NCBI RefSeq assembly: GCF_001894825.1
Contig: NZ_BCWY01000003.1
Location: 1-64,000, forward strand
Source: Rhodococcus jostii NBRC 16295
Lineage (GTDB): Bacteria; Actinomycetota; Actinomycetes; Mycobacteriales; Mycobacteriaceae
Length of the DNA stretch: 64,000 nt
Direction of reading: 5' to 3'
Each line of letters begins with the position of its first letter. Positions within the stretch are counted from its first letter, which is position 1. A program made the translations under genes and the position numbers. Of the stretch, positions 8,186-17,174 are shown one piece after another. The notes under the pieces were generated by a model, which was not told where the DNA came from, did no database searches, and worked only from the letters and a program-made list of their open reading frames with translations.

Positions 8186-8824
8186 CTACTCCGGTCTGCG
8201 GCTTCCGTCACCGAGCAGCAGTTCGACGGTGAGTTCGAGCCGATTCGCGACATCGGTCGCGGAAGAGCGGCGTGTGAGCCAGGCCACCAGGTTCGACAGC
8301 CACACGTCGGAGATGACCCGGGCGACGGCCAACTGGTCCTCGGTGGGCTCGGTGTCCGTCATCGCGCGGGCGAACAGCCGGTCCATCAGCTTGCCCACCT
8401 GATCGACCTCTGCGGCCGCGGAGGCGTCGGCGAACATGAAGGCGCGCGTCATGGCCTCGGTCAGCAGCGGGTCGCGCTGCATGGCCCGGGTGATCTGGCT
8501 GAGGATCAGCTGCATCCGCTCGAGCGGGTTCCGGCCCGGCGGGTTCTTGCCCCGCGAGTCGATCCGCTCGAATTCGCGCGCGAGCGCCGACACCAGCAGG
8601 TGCACCTTGGACGGGAAGTAGCGGTACAGCGTTCCCACGGCGACGTCGGCGCGTTCGGCGACGGCCCGCATCTGCACGGCTTCGTACCCGCCCTTGGACG
8701 CCAGGGCCAGGGTCGCGTCGAGGATCCGCTTGCGCCGTTCCTTCTGCGCGTTGGAACTGAGATCGTCCTCGCCCAGCGTCGCCGCAGCGACCGTCGTGGA
8801 CCGTGATCGAGAGCTGGTCGTCAT
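8186..8824 (-). CDS. kstR: KstR, TetR-family repressor of cholesterol catabolism
   Basis: 212 residues. The N-terminal region (RRKRILDATLALASKGGYEA, then VQMRAVAERADVAVGTLYRY at about 50-69) is almost the same as M. tuberculosis KstR as I remember it. The ligand-binding domain contains LLTEAMTRAFMFADASAAAE and ISDVWLSNLVAWLTRR, also characteristic. KstR represses steroid side-chain and ring degradation genes and is released by 3-oxo-4-cholestenoyl-CoA type ligands. ATG at 8822-8824 is preceded by an AAGGA ribosome site. It is divergent from chsE3 across a perfect KstR operator, so it is autoregulated. The kstR/chsE3 arrangement is the same as in mycobacteria. Confidence 0.95.
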   Translation of the reverse strand: MTTSSRSRSTTVAAATLGEDDLSSNAQKERRKRILDATLALASKGGYEAVQMRAVAERADVAVGTLYRYFPSKVHLLVSALAREFERIDSRGKNPPGRNPLERMQLILSQITRAMQRDPLLTEAMTRAFMFADASAAAEVDQVGKLMDRLFARAMTDTEPTEDQLAVARVISDVWLSNLVAWLTRRSSATDVANRLELTVELLLGDGSRRPE

Positions 8825-8868
8825 TACCTGTTTTCCTTCGCGCCTTGACTCATGGCCAGGTGTCATAT

Positions 8869-8882
8869 TAGAACACGTTCTA
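8869..8882. promoter_or_regulatory. KstR operator, kstR/chsE3 divergent promoter
   Basis: TAGAACACGTTCTA is a perfect 14-bp palindrome matching the established KstR consensus TnnAACnnGTTnnA. It sits 44 bp from the kstR start and 36 bp from the chsE3 start, so it can control both genes. Confidence 0.93.
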
Positions 8883-8918
8883 GACGAATGTGTCATTCAG
8901 GAGAGGCGGATACCCGTT

Positions 8919-11084
8919 GTGACAATCGCCACCACCGAAGAACAGAGGGCTGCAGCGGGTTCGATCCAGGCGTGGGCGCGGTCGACGGACCCGCTGGTCA
9001 CAGTACGGCAAGGACCAGCAGATTCGTGGCGCACGTCGTGGCAGTCCTTCTCCGCGCTCGGAATTTTCTCGGTCGCCGTGCCCGACGAGGTCGGAGGGTC
9101 GGGGGCAGAAATCGTCGACCTCGCCGCCATGCTCGAGCAGGCCGCAACTGAACTCGTCCCGGGGCCTGTTCTCCCCACCGCTCTCGCCGCACTCGTCGTC
9201 GGGCGCAGCTCCGGCGCCGCCGCGAAACGATGGTCCGAGGATCTCGCGGAGGGCTCGACGCCGTGCGCGGTGGCTCTCGGCAGCAACTCCCCGGTGAACG
9301 CGACCCTCGGCGCCGACGGCGGGTTGACGGTCACCGGCGACGCAGGGTTCGCGATCGGTGGGGACACCGGGGTGTCCGTGCTGCTGCCCGCCGACGTGGG
9401 CGACGGCGTCGTGTGGTGCCTGGTCGACGGCGACTCCGACGGCCTGGACATCACGATCGCCGACACGATCGACAAGAGCCGTCCGCTCGCGCGGGTGCGG
9501 TGCGACGGCGTGTCGGTGAGCGCCGACCGGGTGATCACGGGACTGCGGGACGGCCTGGTCCTCGACCTCGCCGCGACGCTGGCCGCCGCGGAGGCGACCG
9601 GGATCGCGAGCTGGTGTCTGCGAACGGCGGTGGAGTACGCCAAGATTCGCGAACAGTTCGGCAAACCGATCGGATCGTTCCAGGCGATCAAGCATCTGTG
9701 CGCGGAGATGCTGTGCCGCGTCGAACAGTCCGGGGCGGCGGCGTGGGACGCGGCCGTGGCGGCGGAGGGCGCTTGGGATGCGGACGGCGGCGAGCTGCCC
9801 GTCGCGGCCGCGGTCGCGGCGTCGATCACGCTCGATGCCGCCGTCGAGACCGCGAAGGACTGCATCCAGGTGCTCGGCGGCATCGGCTTCACCTGGGAGC
9901 ACGACGCCCACTTCTACCTGCGCCGGGCCACGTCGCTGCGGCAGCTGCTCGGCGGCTCCGCGCGCTGGCGGGCGCGGGTCACGGAACTGACGCGCGCCGG
10001 TGTGCGCAGGCACCTGACGATCGACCTGTCGGCGCTGGACGACGAGCGGGCACGGATCCACGCCGAGATCGCCGAGCTGGTGGCGCGGCCGGAATCCGAG
10101 CGACGCGCGGCCCTCGCGGAATCGGGCTACCTGGCCCCGCACTGGCCCGCACCCTACGGACGCGGTGCGCGCGCGGCCGAGCAGATCCTGATCGAGGAGG
10201 AGCTGGCGGCCGTCGGGATCGGCAGGCCCGACCTCGTGATCGGCTGGTGGGCCGTTCCGACCATTCTCGAGCACGGGAGCGCCGAGCAGATCGAGCGCTT
10301 CGCGACCCCGACGCTGCGCGGCGAGATCATCTGGTGCCAGCTGTTCAGCGAACCCGGCGCCGGCTCAGACCTCGCGGCGCTGCGGACGTCCGCGGAGAAG
10401 GTGGACGGCGGATGGAAGCTGAACGGTCAGAAGGTGTGGACGTCGCGGGCGCAGGAGGCGGACTGGGCGATCTGCCTCGCCCGCACCGATCGGGACGTGC
10501 CCAAGCACAAGGGCATCAGCTATTTCCTCGTCGACATGACGAGCCCCGGCATCACCATCTCGCCGCTGCGCGAGATCACCGGCGACGCCCTGTTCAACGA
10601 GGTGTACCTCGAGGACGTCTTCGTGCCCGACGACCTGGTGGTCGGGAATCTCGGGGACGGCTGGAAGCTGGCTCGCACCACGCTGGCCAACGAGCGGGTC
10701 GCGATGGGCGGAGGGTCCTCGCTCGGCGAGGCGATGGAGGAACTGCTCGCGCTCGCCGGGGACAGTGACCCGCTGACCGACGACAAGCTCGGTCACCTCA
10801 TCGGCAACGCGCTCGTCGGCTCTCAGCTCGAACTGCGCACCACGCTCCGGCAACTGGACGGCCAGGACCCCGGACCCGAATCGAGCGTCCGCAAGCTCGT
10901 CGGTGTCCGGCAGCGGCAGGCGGTCGCGGAATTCGCGATGGAACTCGGCGGCCCGGACGGCTGGGTCGAGGGGCCGCTGGCGCGGGAGTTCCTCAACACG
11001 CGCTGCCTGTCCATCGCGGGCGGAACGACGCAGATCCTGCTGACGGTCGCGGCCGAACGGATCCTCGGGCTGCCCCGCGGCTGA
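8919..11084 (+). CDS. chsE3: ChsE3 (FadE34-type) acyl-CoA dehydrogenase, double-domain
   Basis: 721 residues from GTG 8919, with an AGGAGAGG ribosome site upstream. Two acyl-CoA dehydrogenase units are fused. The N-terminal half includes the REQFGKPIGSFQAIKH and GGIGFTWEHDAHFYLRRA motifs. The C-terminal half includes CQLFSEPGAGSDLAALRTSA, KVWTSRAQEADW and AGGTTQILLTVAAERILG. In M. tuberculosis FadE34/ChsE3 dehydrogenates steroid side-chain CoA thioesters such as the five-carbon intermediate. The protein is FAD-dependent and cytosolic. It is transcribed divergently from kstR under a shared operator and precedes the chsE1-ltp2 operon by 83 bp. Confidence 0.92.
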   Translation: MTIATTEEQRAAAGSIQAWARSTDPLVTVRQGPADSWRTSWQSFSALGIFSVAVPDEVGGSGAEIVDLAAMLEQAATELVPGPVLPTALAALVVGRSSGAAAKRWSEDLAEGSTPCAVALGSNSPVNATLGADGGLTVTGDAGFAIGGDTGVSVLLPADVGDGVVWCLVDGDSDGLDITIADTIDKSRPLARVRCDGVSVSADRVITGLRDGLVLDLAATLAAAEATGIASWCLRTAVEYAKIREQFGKPIGSFQAIKHLCAEMLCRVEQSGAAAWDAAVAAEGAWDADGGELPVAAAVAASITLDAAVETAKDCIQVLGGIGFTWEHDAHFYLRRATSLRQLLGGSARWRARVTELTRAGVRRHLTIDLSALDDERARIHAEIAELVARPESERRAALAESGYLAPHWPAPYGRGARAAEQILIEEELAAVGIGRPDLVIGWWAVPTILEHGSAEQIERFATPTLRGEIIWCQLFSEPGAGSDLAALRTSAEKVDGGWKLNGQKVWTSRAQEADWAICLARTDRDVPKHKGISYFLVDMTSPGITISPLREITGDALFNEVYLEDVFVPDDLVVGNLGDGWKLARTTLANERVAMGGGSSLGEAMEELLALAGDSDPLTDDKLGHLIGNALVGSQLELRTTLRQLDGQDPGPESSVRKLVGVRQRQAVAEFAMELGGPDGWVEGPLAREFLNTRCLSIAGGTTQILLTVAAERILGLPRG

Positions 11085-11131
11085 GCCGGGTCGCGAACGG
11101 TCTTTCGCGAGTTCCGGGATGGTGATACAAC

Positions 11132-11145
11132 TAGAACACGTTCTA
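11132..11145. promoter_or_regulatory. KstR operator upstream of chsE1 operon
   Basis: A second perfect TAGAACACGTTCTA palindrome, identical to the one at kstR, ends 22 bp before the chsE1 GTG. It should control the five-gene chsE1-chsE2-chsH2-chsH1-ltp2 operon independently of chsE3. Confidence 0.93.
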
Positions 11146-11167
11146 AATTGAAAGTGGGATTGTCAGC

Positions 11168-12208
11168 GTGGACTTCACTCCAGACGAAACCCAGGAGGCC
11201 GTGGCGCAGGTCGCGGCCGGACTACTGGCCCGCGACCTCGACGGCGACGCCCTCTGGGCGGCCTTCGCCGACGCCGATCTGCTGACCCTCGCGCTGCCGG
11301 AACGTCTCGGCGGTGAAGGGCTCTCGGTCACCGACGTCGGTGCGCTGCTCACCGAGGTCGGGCGGAAGGCGGCGCAGGTCCCCGCCCTTGCGACGCTGGG
11401 ATTCGGCGTGCTGCCGATCGTGGCGCTGGGCGACGACGCGACGCAGGACGCACTACTCACAGGTCTCGCCGACGGTCGCACGTTCACCGCCGCGCTCGCG
11501 GAACCCGGGGCGCAGTTCCCCGCACGGCCCTCGGCGACCGCGGTCGCGGACGGCGACGCCTACTCCGTCACCGGGCGGGTGCTCGCGGTGCCGTTCGCGG
11601 AGGGGGCCCACCGGATCCTCGTCCCCACGAACGCGGGGGTGATGCTGGTCGATCCCGGCGCGGACGGCGTCACGCTCACCCCGACACCCTCGGCGTCGGG
11701 GAGTCCCGAATACGCGATCACGTTCGACGGGGCCCGCGGCGACCTGCTCGCGGCCGGTGAGGACGCAGTGCAGACGCTCTACCGCATCGCGCTGGCATCG
11801 ATCGGGGCGGTGGCGGACGGACTGCTCTCGGGTGCAACGGTTCTGGCGGGCGAGCACCTCGCCACCCGCCACCAGTTCGGCAAGCCGCTCGCCACGTTCC
11901 AGGCCGTCTCACAGCAGATCGCCGACGTCTACGTCACCTCCCGCACCCTCCACGTGTCGGCGCTCGCGGCGTCGTGGCGGGTGTCCGAAGGACTGGACGC
12001 GCAGGATGATCTGGACGTGATGGCGTACTGGATCGCCGCGGAGGTGCCCGCCGCGATGCAGGTGCTGCACCACCTTCACGGTGGCATCGGCGTCGACGTC
12101 ACGTACCCGCTGCACCGCTACTACTCGACCGCCAAAGACCTGGCCCGCCTCGTGGGCGGCGCCTCGTACCGACTCGACCTCGTGGGGGCCCGGTGTTCAT
12201 CGATCTGA
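11168..12208 (+). CDS. chsE1: ChsE1 (FadE28-type) acyl-CoA dehydrogenase subunit
   Basis: 346 residues from GTG 11168. It aligns by eye with Rv3544c/FadE28: MDFTPDETQEAVAQV at the start and VGALLTEVGRKAAQVPALAT in the N-terminal domain. The C-terminal domain has HLATRHQFGKPLATFQAVSQ and HHLHGGIGVDVTYPLHRY. ChsE1 pairs with ChsE2 in an alpha2beta2 dehydrogenase acting on the 3-carbon (propanoyl-CoA) side chain of the cholesterol breakdown intermediate. The 3' end overlaps the chsE2 start by 16 nt, consistent with co-translation of the two subunits. Confidence 0.93.
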   Translation: MDFTPDETQEAVAQVAAGLLARDLDGDALWAAFADADLLTLALPERLGGEGLSVTDVGALLTEVGRKAAQVPALATLGFGVLPIVALGDDATQDALLTGLADGRTFTAALAEPGAQFPARPSATAVADGDAYSVTGRVLAVPFAEGAHRILVPTNAGVMLVDPGADGVTLTPTPSASGSPEYAITFDGARGDLLAAGEDAVQTLYRIALASIGAVADGLLSGATVLAGEHLATRHQFGKPLATFQAVSQQIADVYVTSRTLHVSALAASWRVSEGLDAQDDLDVMAYWIAAEVPAAMQVLHHLHGGIGVDVTYPLHRYYSTAKDLARLVGGASYRLDLVGARCSSI

Positions 12209-13344
12209 CCGACGAGCAGCGTGAACTGCAAGCCGAACTCCGGCGCTACTTCTCCGGGCTGATCTCCCCGGCCGAGGCGGAGGTGATGCGCACGGAGCGC
12301 CACGGCAGCACCTACCGCGAGGTCGTCCGCCGGATGGGCAAGGACGGCTGGCTCGGCGTGGGCTGGCCGGTGGAATTCGGTGGCCGCGGTTTCGGCGAGA
12401 TCGAGCAGCAGATCTTCGTGAACGAGGCTGTGCGAGCCGATGTTCCGCTGCCCTCGGTGACGCTGCAGACGGTCGGTCCGACGCTGCAGGTGTACGGCAC
12501 GGAGGAACAGAAGCGTAAATTCCTACCCGCGATCCTGGCCGGCGAGGTGCACTTCGCGATCGGCTACACCGAACCGGAAGCGGGCACCGACCTCGCCGCG
12601 CTGCGCACGACGGCCGTGCGGGTGGGCGACGAGTACGTGGTCAACGGGCAGAAGATCTTCACCACCGGCGGTCACGACGCCGACTACCTGTGGCTCGCCG
12701 TCCGGACGGGTTCGGCAGATTCGCGGCACCGGGGCATCTCGATCCTGATCGTGGACACGAAGGACCCGGGCTACAGCTGGACGCCGATCATCACCTGCGA
12801 CGGTGCACATCACGTCAACGCCACCTACTACTCCGACGTCCGGGTACCCGCGGACATGCTGGTCGGCGAGGAGAATCAGGGCTGGCGGCTGATCACCACC
12901 CAGCTCAACCACGAACGCGTCATGCTCGGGCCCGCCGGCCGGGTGGGAGGTCTCTACGACCGCATCCGCAACTGGGCCGCGGCGCACGATCTGCTCGGCG
13001 AACCGGACGTGCGGCGGGTGCTCGGCGAGATCCACGCGACGTACCGTCTCAACGAACTCCTCAACTGGCAGGTGGCGTCGAGTGAGGCCGCCGCCGTCGA
13101 CATCGCCGACGCGTCCGCGACGAAAGTGTTTGCCACCGAACGTATTCAGCGCATCGGCCGTCTCGTCGAGGAGATCGTCGGACGGTACGGCGACCCGTCC
13201 GAGCCGGCGACCGCCGACCTCATGACGTGGCTCGACATGCAGGTCAAGCGCAACCTCGTCATCACCTTCGGCGGCGGTGTCAACGAGGTGATGCGTGAAC
13301 TGATCGCGACCGCCGGCCTGAAGCTTCCCCGAGTCCCGCGATAG
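12193..13344 (+). CDS. chsE2: ChsE2 (FadE29-type) acyl-CoA dehydrogenase subunit
   Basis: 383 residues from GTG 12193. It is the partner of ChsE1 in the heterotetrameric dehydrogenase that oxidises 3-oxo-4-pregnene-20-carboxyl-CoA. Typical motifs are GWPVEFGGRGFGEIEQQIFV, FAIGYTEPEAGTDLAALRTT (the FAD/substrate loop), GQKIFTTGGHDADYLW and NHERVMLGP. The family resemblance to Rv3543c is strong. It lies between chsE1 (overlap) and chsH2 (14-bp gap), and the whole set is co-oriented downstream of the 11132 KstR operator. Confidence 0.93.
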   Translation: MFIDLTDEQRELQAELRRYFSGLISPAEAEVMRTERHGSTYREVVRRMGKDGWLGVGWPVEFGGRGFGEIEQQIFVNEAVRADVPLPSVTLQTVGPTLQVYGTEEQKRKFLPAILAGEVHFAIGYTEPEAGTDLAALRTTAVRVGDEYVVNGQKIFTTGGHDADYLWLAVRTGSADSRHRGISILIVDTKDPGYSWTPIITCDGAHHVNATYYSDVRVPADMLVGEENQGWRLITTQLNHERVMLGPAGRVGGLYDRIRNWAAAHDLLGEPDVRRVLGEIHATYRLNELLNWQVASSEAAAVDIADASATKVFATERIQRIGRLVEEIVGRYGDPSEPATADLMTWLDMQVKRNLVITFGGGVNEVMRELIATAGLKLPRVPR

Positions 13345-13358
13345 GAGCGCCGCGCGCT

Positions 13359-14399
13359 ATGAGTTCCGAACAGATTCTCGCTGCCGCAGCCGAGGTCCGG
13401 GCCGCGGGCCCGAGTGCCCCCCGCGCCGGACGCGACCCGATCAACCTGCCGATGATCCACAACTGGGTGGAGGCGATCGGCGACAGGAATCCGATCTACG
13501 TCGACGACGCGGCCGCGCGGGCGGCCGGCCACGACGGCATCGTCGCCCCGCCCGCGATGGCCCAGGTGTGGACGATGCAGGGCCTGAACGCCGTTCGGCA
13601 GCCCGACGACCCGCTCGGACGCATGACGAACATCCTCGACGAAGCCGGGTTCACGTCCGTCGTCGCCACCAACTGCGACCAGATCTACCACCGCTACCTG
13701 AGGGTCGGCGAGGAGGTCACCATCACCACGACGCTCGAGGACGTGGTGGGCCCGAAGAAGACGGGACTCGGGGAGGGGTTCTTCTTCACCACTCGCAGCC
13801 TGTGGCGGGTCGCGAACGACGACGGCACCGACGAGGTCGTGGCCGAGATGCTGTTCCGGATCCTGAAGTTCGTCCCCAAAACCGCTGAACCGACGTCACA
13901 TTCGGGCAGTCGACCGGCGCCGCTGTCGCAGTCGGCGAACGGGCAGGGCGCGTCGTTCGACGATCTGGACCCGACGAAGATGATGCGGCCCAGCGCCTCG
14001 CAGGACACCCAGTTCTTCTGGGACGGGATCGCCGCACACGAACTGCGGATCCAGAAACGTGCCGACGGTGCGCTGCAGCACCCGCCGGTGCCTGCGCTGT
14101 GGAAGGACAAGGCGGAGACGACGGATTACGTCGTCGCGTCGGGCCGCGGCACGGTGTTCAGCTATGTGGTCCACCACGCGCCGAAGGTGCCGGGGCGTTC
14201 GCTGCCGTTCGTGGTGGCGCTCGTCGAACTGGAGGAAGGCGTCCGCATGCTCGGTGAGTTGCGCGGTGTCGAACCGTCCGAGGTGACGGTCGGGATGCCG
14301 GTGGAGGCCATCTACCTCGACTTTCCCGGCGACGAAGACACCGGCGGCACGCCGTGGACCCTGTACGCGTGGCAGCGCGGAGCGAAGGAGCAGTCATGA
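13359..14399 (+). CDS. chsH2: ChsH2, MaoC-like hydratase subunit with C-terminal DUF35
   Basis: 346 residues. The N-terminal MaoC/hotdog part (IHNWVEAIGDRNPIYVDDAA, about 32-51) forms, with ChsH1, the unusual heteromeric enoyl-CoA hydratase that hydrates the steroid side-chain enoyl-CoA. The C-terminal part after about residue 210 is a DUF35 OB-fold domain (PVPALWKDKAETTDYVVASG to YLDFPGDEDTG) that is known to bind the aldolase Ltp2. The first 200 residues are joined to DUF35 by a Ser/Pro/Gly-rich linker. Upstream GGAG is rather distant. It ends in an ATGA overlap with chsH1. Confidence 0.92.
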   Translation: MSSEQILAAAAEVRAAGPSAPRAGRDPINLPMIHNWVEAIGDRNPIYVDDAAARAAGHDGIVAPPAMAQVWTMQGLNAVRQPDDPLGRMTNILDEAGFTSVVATNCDQIYHRYLRVGEEVTITTTLEDVVGPKKTGLGEGFFFTTRSLWRVANDDGTDEVVAEMLFRILKFVPKTAEPTSHSGSRPAPLSQSANGQGASFDDLDPTKMMRPSASQDTQFFWDGIAAHELRIQKRADGALQHPPVPALWKDKAETTDYVVASGRGTVFSYVVHHAPKVPGRSLPFVVALVELEEGVRMLGELRGVEPSEVTVGMPVEAIYLDFPGDEDTGGTPWTLYAWQRGAKEQS

Positions 14400-14818
14400 C
14401 GTCCACTCTCGATGTCGCGGTGGGAACGACACTTCCGGAGCTGTCCGTCACCGGCGACCCCACGTTCGTCGTCTCCGCCGCCCTCGCGACACGCGACTTC
14501 CAGGACGTGCACCACGACCGCGACCTGGCGCAGCAGCGCGGATCCAAGGACATCTTCGTCAACATCCTCACCGACACGGGACTGGTGCAGCGGTTCGTCA
14601 CCGACTGGGCGGGACCGACCGCGGTGATCAAGTCGATCGCGCTGCGCCTCGGGGTTCCGTGGTACGCCTACGACACGCTCACGCTGAGCGGCACGGTGGC
14701 GTCGGTGGACGACGGCGTCGTCACACTCGACGTCGTCGGGAAGAACGGTCTCGGTGACCACATCACGGCGAAGGTGACCCTCGTCCTGGACGGACGCACG
14801 AACGGAGCGGGTGCATGA
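14396..14818 (+). CDS. chsH1: ChsH1, MaoC-like hydratase subunit
   Basis: 140 residues, a single hotdog domain carrying the catalytic-type segment TRDFQDVHHDRDLAQQRGSK, where the Asp/His pair of MaoC hydratases is found. It pairs with the N-terminal half of ChsH2. Homologue of Rv3541c as I remember it. Start ATG 14396 overlaps the chsH2 stop (ATGA), and its own stop overlaps the ltp2 ATG (14815), so chsH2-chsH1-ltp2 are tightly coupled, matching the physical ChsH1-ChsH2-Ltp2 complex. Confidence 0.92.
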   Translation: MTSTLDVAVGTTLPELSVTGDPTFVVSAALATRDFQDVHHDRDLAQQRGSKDIFVNILTDTGLVQRFVTDWAGPTAVIKSIALRLGVPWYAYDTLTLSGTVASVDDGVVTLDVVGKNGLGDHITAKVTLVLDGRTNGAGA

Positions 14819-15984
14819 GCGGGCTGTCGGGCAAGGCTGTCATCGCGGGTATCGGCGCCACCGACTTCTCCAAGAACTCGGGCCGCAGCGAGTTGCGGCT
14901 GGCGGCGGAGGCGGTCACGGCGGCGCTGGACGACGCCGGGCTGACCCCCGCGGACGTCGACGGCCTCACATCGTTCACGATGGACACCAACACCGAAGCG
15001 GCCGTGGCCCGTTCGGTCGGTATCCCGGACCTGAAATTCTTCAGCCGCATCCACTACGGCGGCGGTGCGGCGTGCGCGACCGTGCAGCAGGCGGCGATGG
15101 CCGTGGCCACCGGTGTCGCCGACGTGGTGGTGGCGTACCGGGCGTTCAACGAGCGGTCGGGGATGCGCTTCGGCCAGGTGAACTCCGGTCTGGTGCAGCA
15201 GGTGAACTCGTCGGGCACGGACAACGCGTTCTCCTACCCGCACGGACTGTCGACGCCCGCGGCGTTCGTCGCGATGGTCGCCCAGCGGTACATGCACGAA
15301 TATGGCGCCACCAGTGAGGATTTCGGGCGTGTGGCGGTCACCGACCGCAAGCACGCGGCCACCAATCCGAACGCCTTCTTCTACGGCAAGCCGATCACCC
15401 TCGAAGACCACCAGAATTCCCGCTTCATCGCCGAGCCCCTGCATCTGCTCGACTGCTGCCAGGAATCCGACGGGGGCATCGCCATCGTCGTCACGTCCCC
15501 GGAGCGGGCGAAGGACCTGAAACAGAAACCGGCCGTGATCGCGGCGGCGGCCCAGGGCAGCGGCAGCGACCAGTACATCATGACCAGCTACTACCGTCCG
15601 GAGCTCGCGGGACTGCCCGAGATGGAGTTGGTCGGGAGGCAACTGTGGGAGCAGGCCGGGCTCGGACCGCAGGACATGGATCTGGCCGTCCTCTACGACC
15701 ACTTCACACCATACGTATTGATGCAGCTCGACGAGCTCGGCTTCTGCGGACGCGGTGAGGCCAAGGACTTCATCGCCGACGGCGCCATCGACCTCGACGG
15801 CACACTGCCGCTCAACACCCACGGCGGCCAACTCGGCGAGGCATACATCCACGGGATGAACGGCATCGCCGAGGGAGTGCGTCAGATCCGCGGCACGTCC
15901 GTGAACCAGGTCTCCGACGTGCGGAACGTCCTCGTCACCGCCGGGACCGGGGTGCCTACGTCGGGGTTGGTGCTGACGGCCTGA
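14815..15984 (+). CDS. ltp2: Ltp2, thiolase-fold retro-aldolase
   Basis: 389 residues of the lipid-transfer/thiolase-like family (VIAGIGATDFSKNSGRSELR, then DDAGLTPADVDGLTSF, and NTHGGQLGEAYIHGMNGIAE near the C-terminus). Ltp2 cleaves 17-hydroxy-3-oxo-4-pregnene-20-carboxyl-CoA to the C17 ketosteroid and propionyl-CoA, and needs the DUF35 domain of ChsH2. Last gene of the operon. Its 3' end overlaps the convergent monooxygenase gene by 29 bp, so antisense interference between the two transcripts is possible. In M. tuberculosis the next steroid gene (hsd4B side) follows within a few kb; here it is 37 kb away. Confidence 0.93.
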   Translation: MSGLSGKAVIAGIGATDFSKNSGRSELRLAAEAVTAALDDAGLTPADVDGLTSFTMDTNTEAAVARSVGIPDLKFFSRIHYGGGAACATVQQAAMAVATGVADVVVAYRAFNERSGMRFGQVNSGLVQQVNSSGTDNAFSYPHGLSTPAAFVAMVAQRYMHEYGATSEDFGRVAVTDRKHAATNPNAFFYGKPITLEDHQNSRFIAEPLHLLDCCQESDGGIAIVVTSPERAKDLKQKPAVIAAAAQGSGSDQYIMTSYYRPELAGLPEMELVGRQLWEQAGLGPQDMDLAVLYDHFTPYVLMQLDELGFCGRGEAKDFIADGAIDLDGTLPLNTHGGQLGEAYIHGMNGIAEGVRQIRGTSVNQVSDVRNVLVTAGTGVPTSGLVLTA

Positions 15985-17065
15985 GATCGGCCCGCGTCCG
16001 TCTGCGCGCAATGTGTTTCGCGACGTACTCGGCGTCCCGCCCCACCCCGCCGGTGAGCATCGAGGCGAATGCCCGCAGGAACGGCAGCCCCACGAAATAG
16101 AGTCCCGGATGGTCCGGGGAGACGCCGCGGGACTGCTCGGGCCAGCCGTCGGATCCGGTGACGGGGATCTGGATCCACGACGTGTCCTTGCGGAACCCGG
16201 TGCACCAGACGACGTTGCGGACGTCGACTTCGGTGCCGTCGCTCAGGACCGGCCTGCCGTCGCGCACACTCGTCACCTTCGCGGGGAAGTGCTCCACACC
16301 GGCTTCGGCAAGGTCGGCTCGTTTGACCCGCAGGAGCGGTCCGCCACCCGAGCGGACGTGGGCGCGCATCTTCCGGCCGATGGGTGTGCGTTCCGTCAGA
16401 ACATGATTGGCCATGAACCACATGATCGGGATCGCGACGTGGGCGGCGCGCCCCTCGATGTCGAACGGCACCTCACCGCGGACCGGTCCGGAGATCGTGG
16501 TGCGATGCGAACGGGAGACCTCCAGTGCGATGTCCGCGCCGGAGTGGCTGCACCCGACCACCAGCACCGGCCCGTCCTGCAGTTGAGAAGGATTGCGGTA
16601 GTCGCTGGAATGCAGTTGCCGGATCCGGGGGTCGAGTTGCTCGGCGAGATCCGGGACGAGCGGGTTCTGCCACGTCCCGGACGCGACGACGACGTTGTCG
16701 GCCTCGAAACGGTCGGTCCCGGCGGTGACGACGTAACGATCGCCGAGACGGGACAGGCCGTCCACGGTGACGCCGGTCCGGATCGGTAGCGCGAATCTTT
16801 CCGCGTAGGCCTCGAAGTAGTCGGCCACCTCGTCCTTCCCTGGCCAGGACCAGGCTTTCGCGGGAATCCCCCAGCCGGGGAGGCCGTCGTAGCGGGCGGG
16901 ACTGTAGAGGCGGAGCGAGTCGAACCGCTCCCGCCACACGTCTCCGACGCGGTCGTGGGCGTCGAGGATCACGAAGTGCTGTCGGCGCCCCGCGAGGTGG
17001 TATCCGGTGGCGAGGCCGGCTTGTCCGGCACCGATCACGATCGTGTCGAAGCGTTCTGTGGACAT
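15956..17065 (-). CDS. flavin-containing monooxygenase / FAD-NAD(P)-dependent oxidoreductase
   Basis: 369 residues from ATG 17063-17065. The N-terminal FAD site is GAGQAGLATGYHL (about 11-23); the second dinucleotide site is VVGCSHSGADIALE. The WRERFDSLRLYSP and PGWGIP segments are typical of actinobacterial FMO-like flavoproteins related to Baeyer-Villiger and N-hydroxylating enzymes. The substrate is unknown. The gene is directly downstream of a LuxR-type regulator (109-bp gap) and ends inside ltp2. It is the first gene of the block that separates the two steroid segments. Confidence 0.8.
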   Translation of the reverse strand: MSTERFDTIVIGAGQAGLATGYHLAGRRQHFVILDAHDRVGDVWRERFDSLRLYSPARYDGLPGWGIPAKAWSWPGKDEVADYFEAYAERFALPIRTGVTVDGLSRLGDRYVVTAGTDRFEADNVVVASGTWQNPLVPDLAEQLDPRIRQLHSSDYRNPSQLQDGPVLVVGCSHSGADIALEVSRSHRTTISGPVRGEVPFDIEGRAAHVAIPIMWFMANHVLTERTPIGRKMRAHVRSGGGPLLRVKRADLAEAGVEHFPAKVTSVRDGRPVLSDGTEVDVRNVVWCTGFRKDTSWIQIPVTGSDGWPEQSRGVSPDHPGLYFVGLPFLRAFASMLTGGVGRDAEYVAKHIARRRTRADLRPSAPTPT

Positions 17066-17174
17066 CGTCTGCCTTCTTCCGTCGGGTGATCGGTGGTCAC
17101 GTTCAACGCTATGACCGGGCCGATCTCGACGCGTCGGGCGAATGGCGCAGATACGTACGACCGTATGGGTACTT

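Noticed and set aside
15956-15984. ltp2/monooxygenase 3' overlap as a sign of a misassembly
   Set aside because: Both proteins end with normal C-termini; convergent overlaps of this size are common in compact high-GC genomes.
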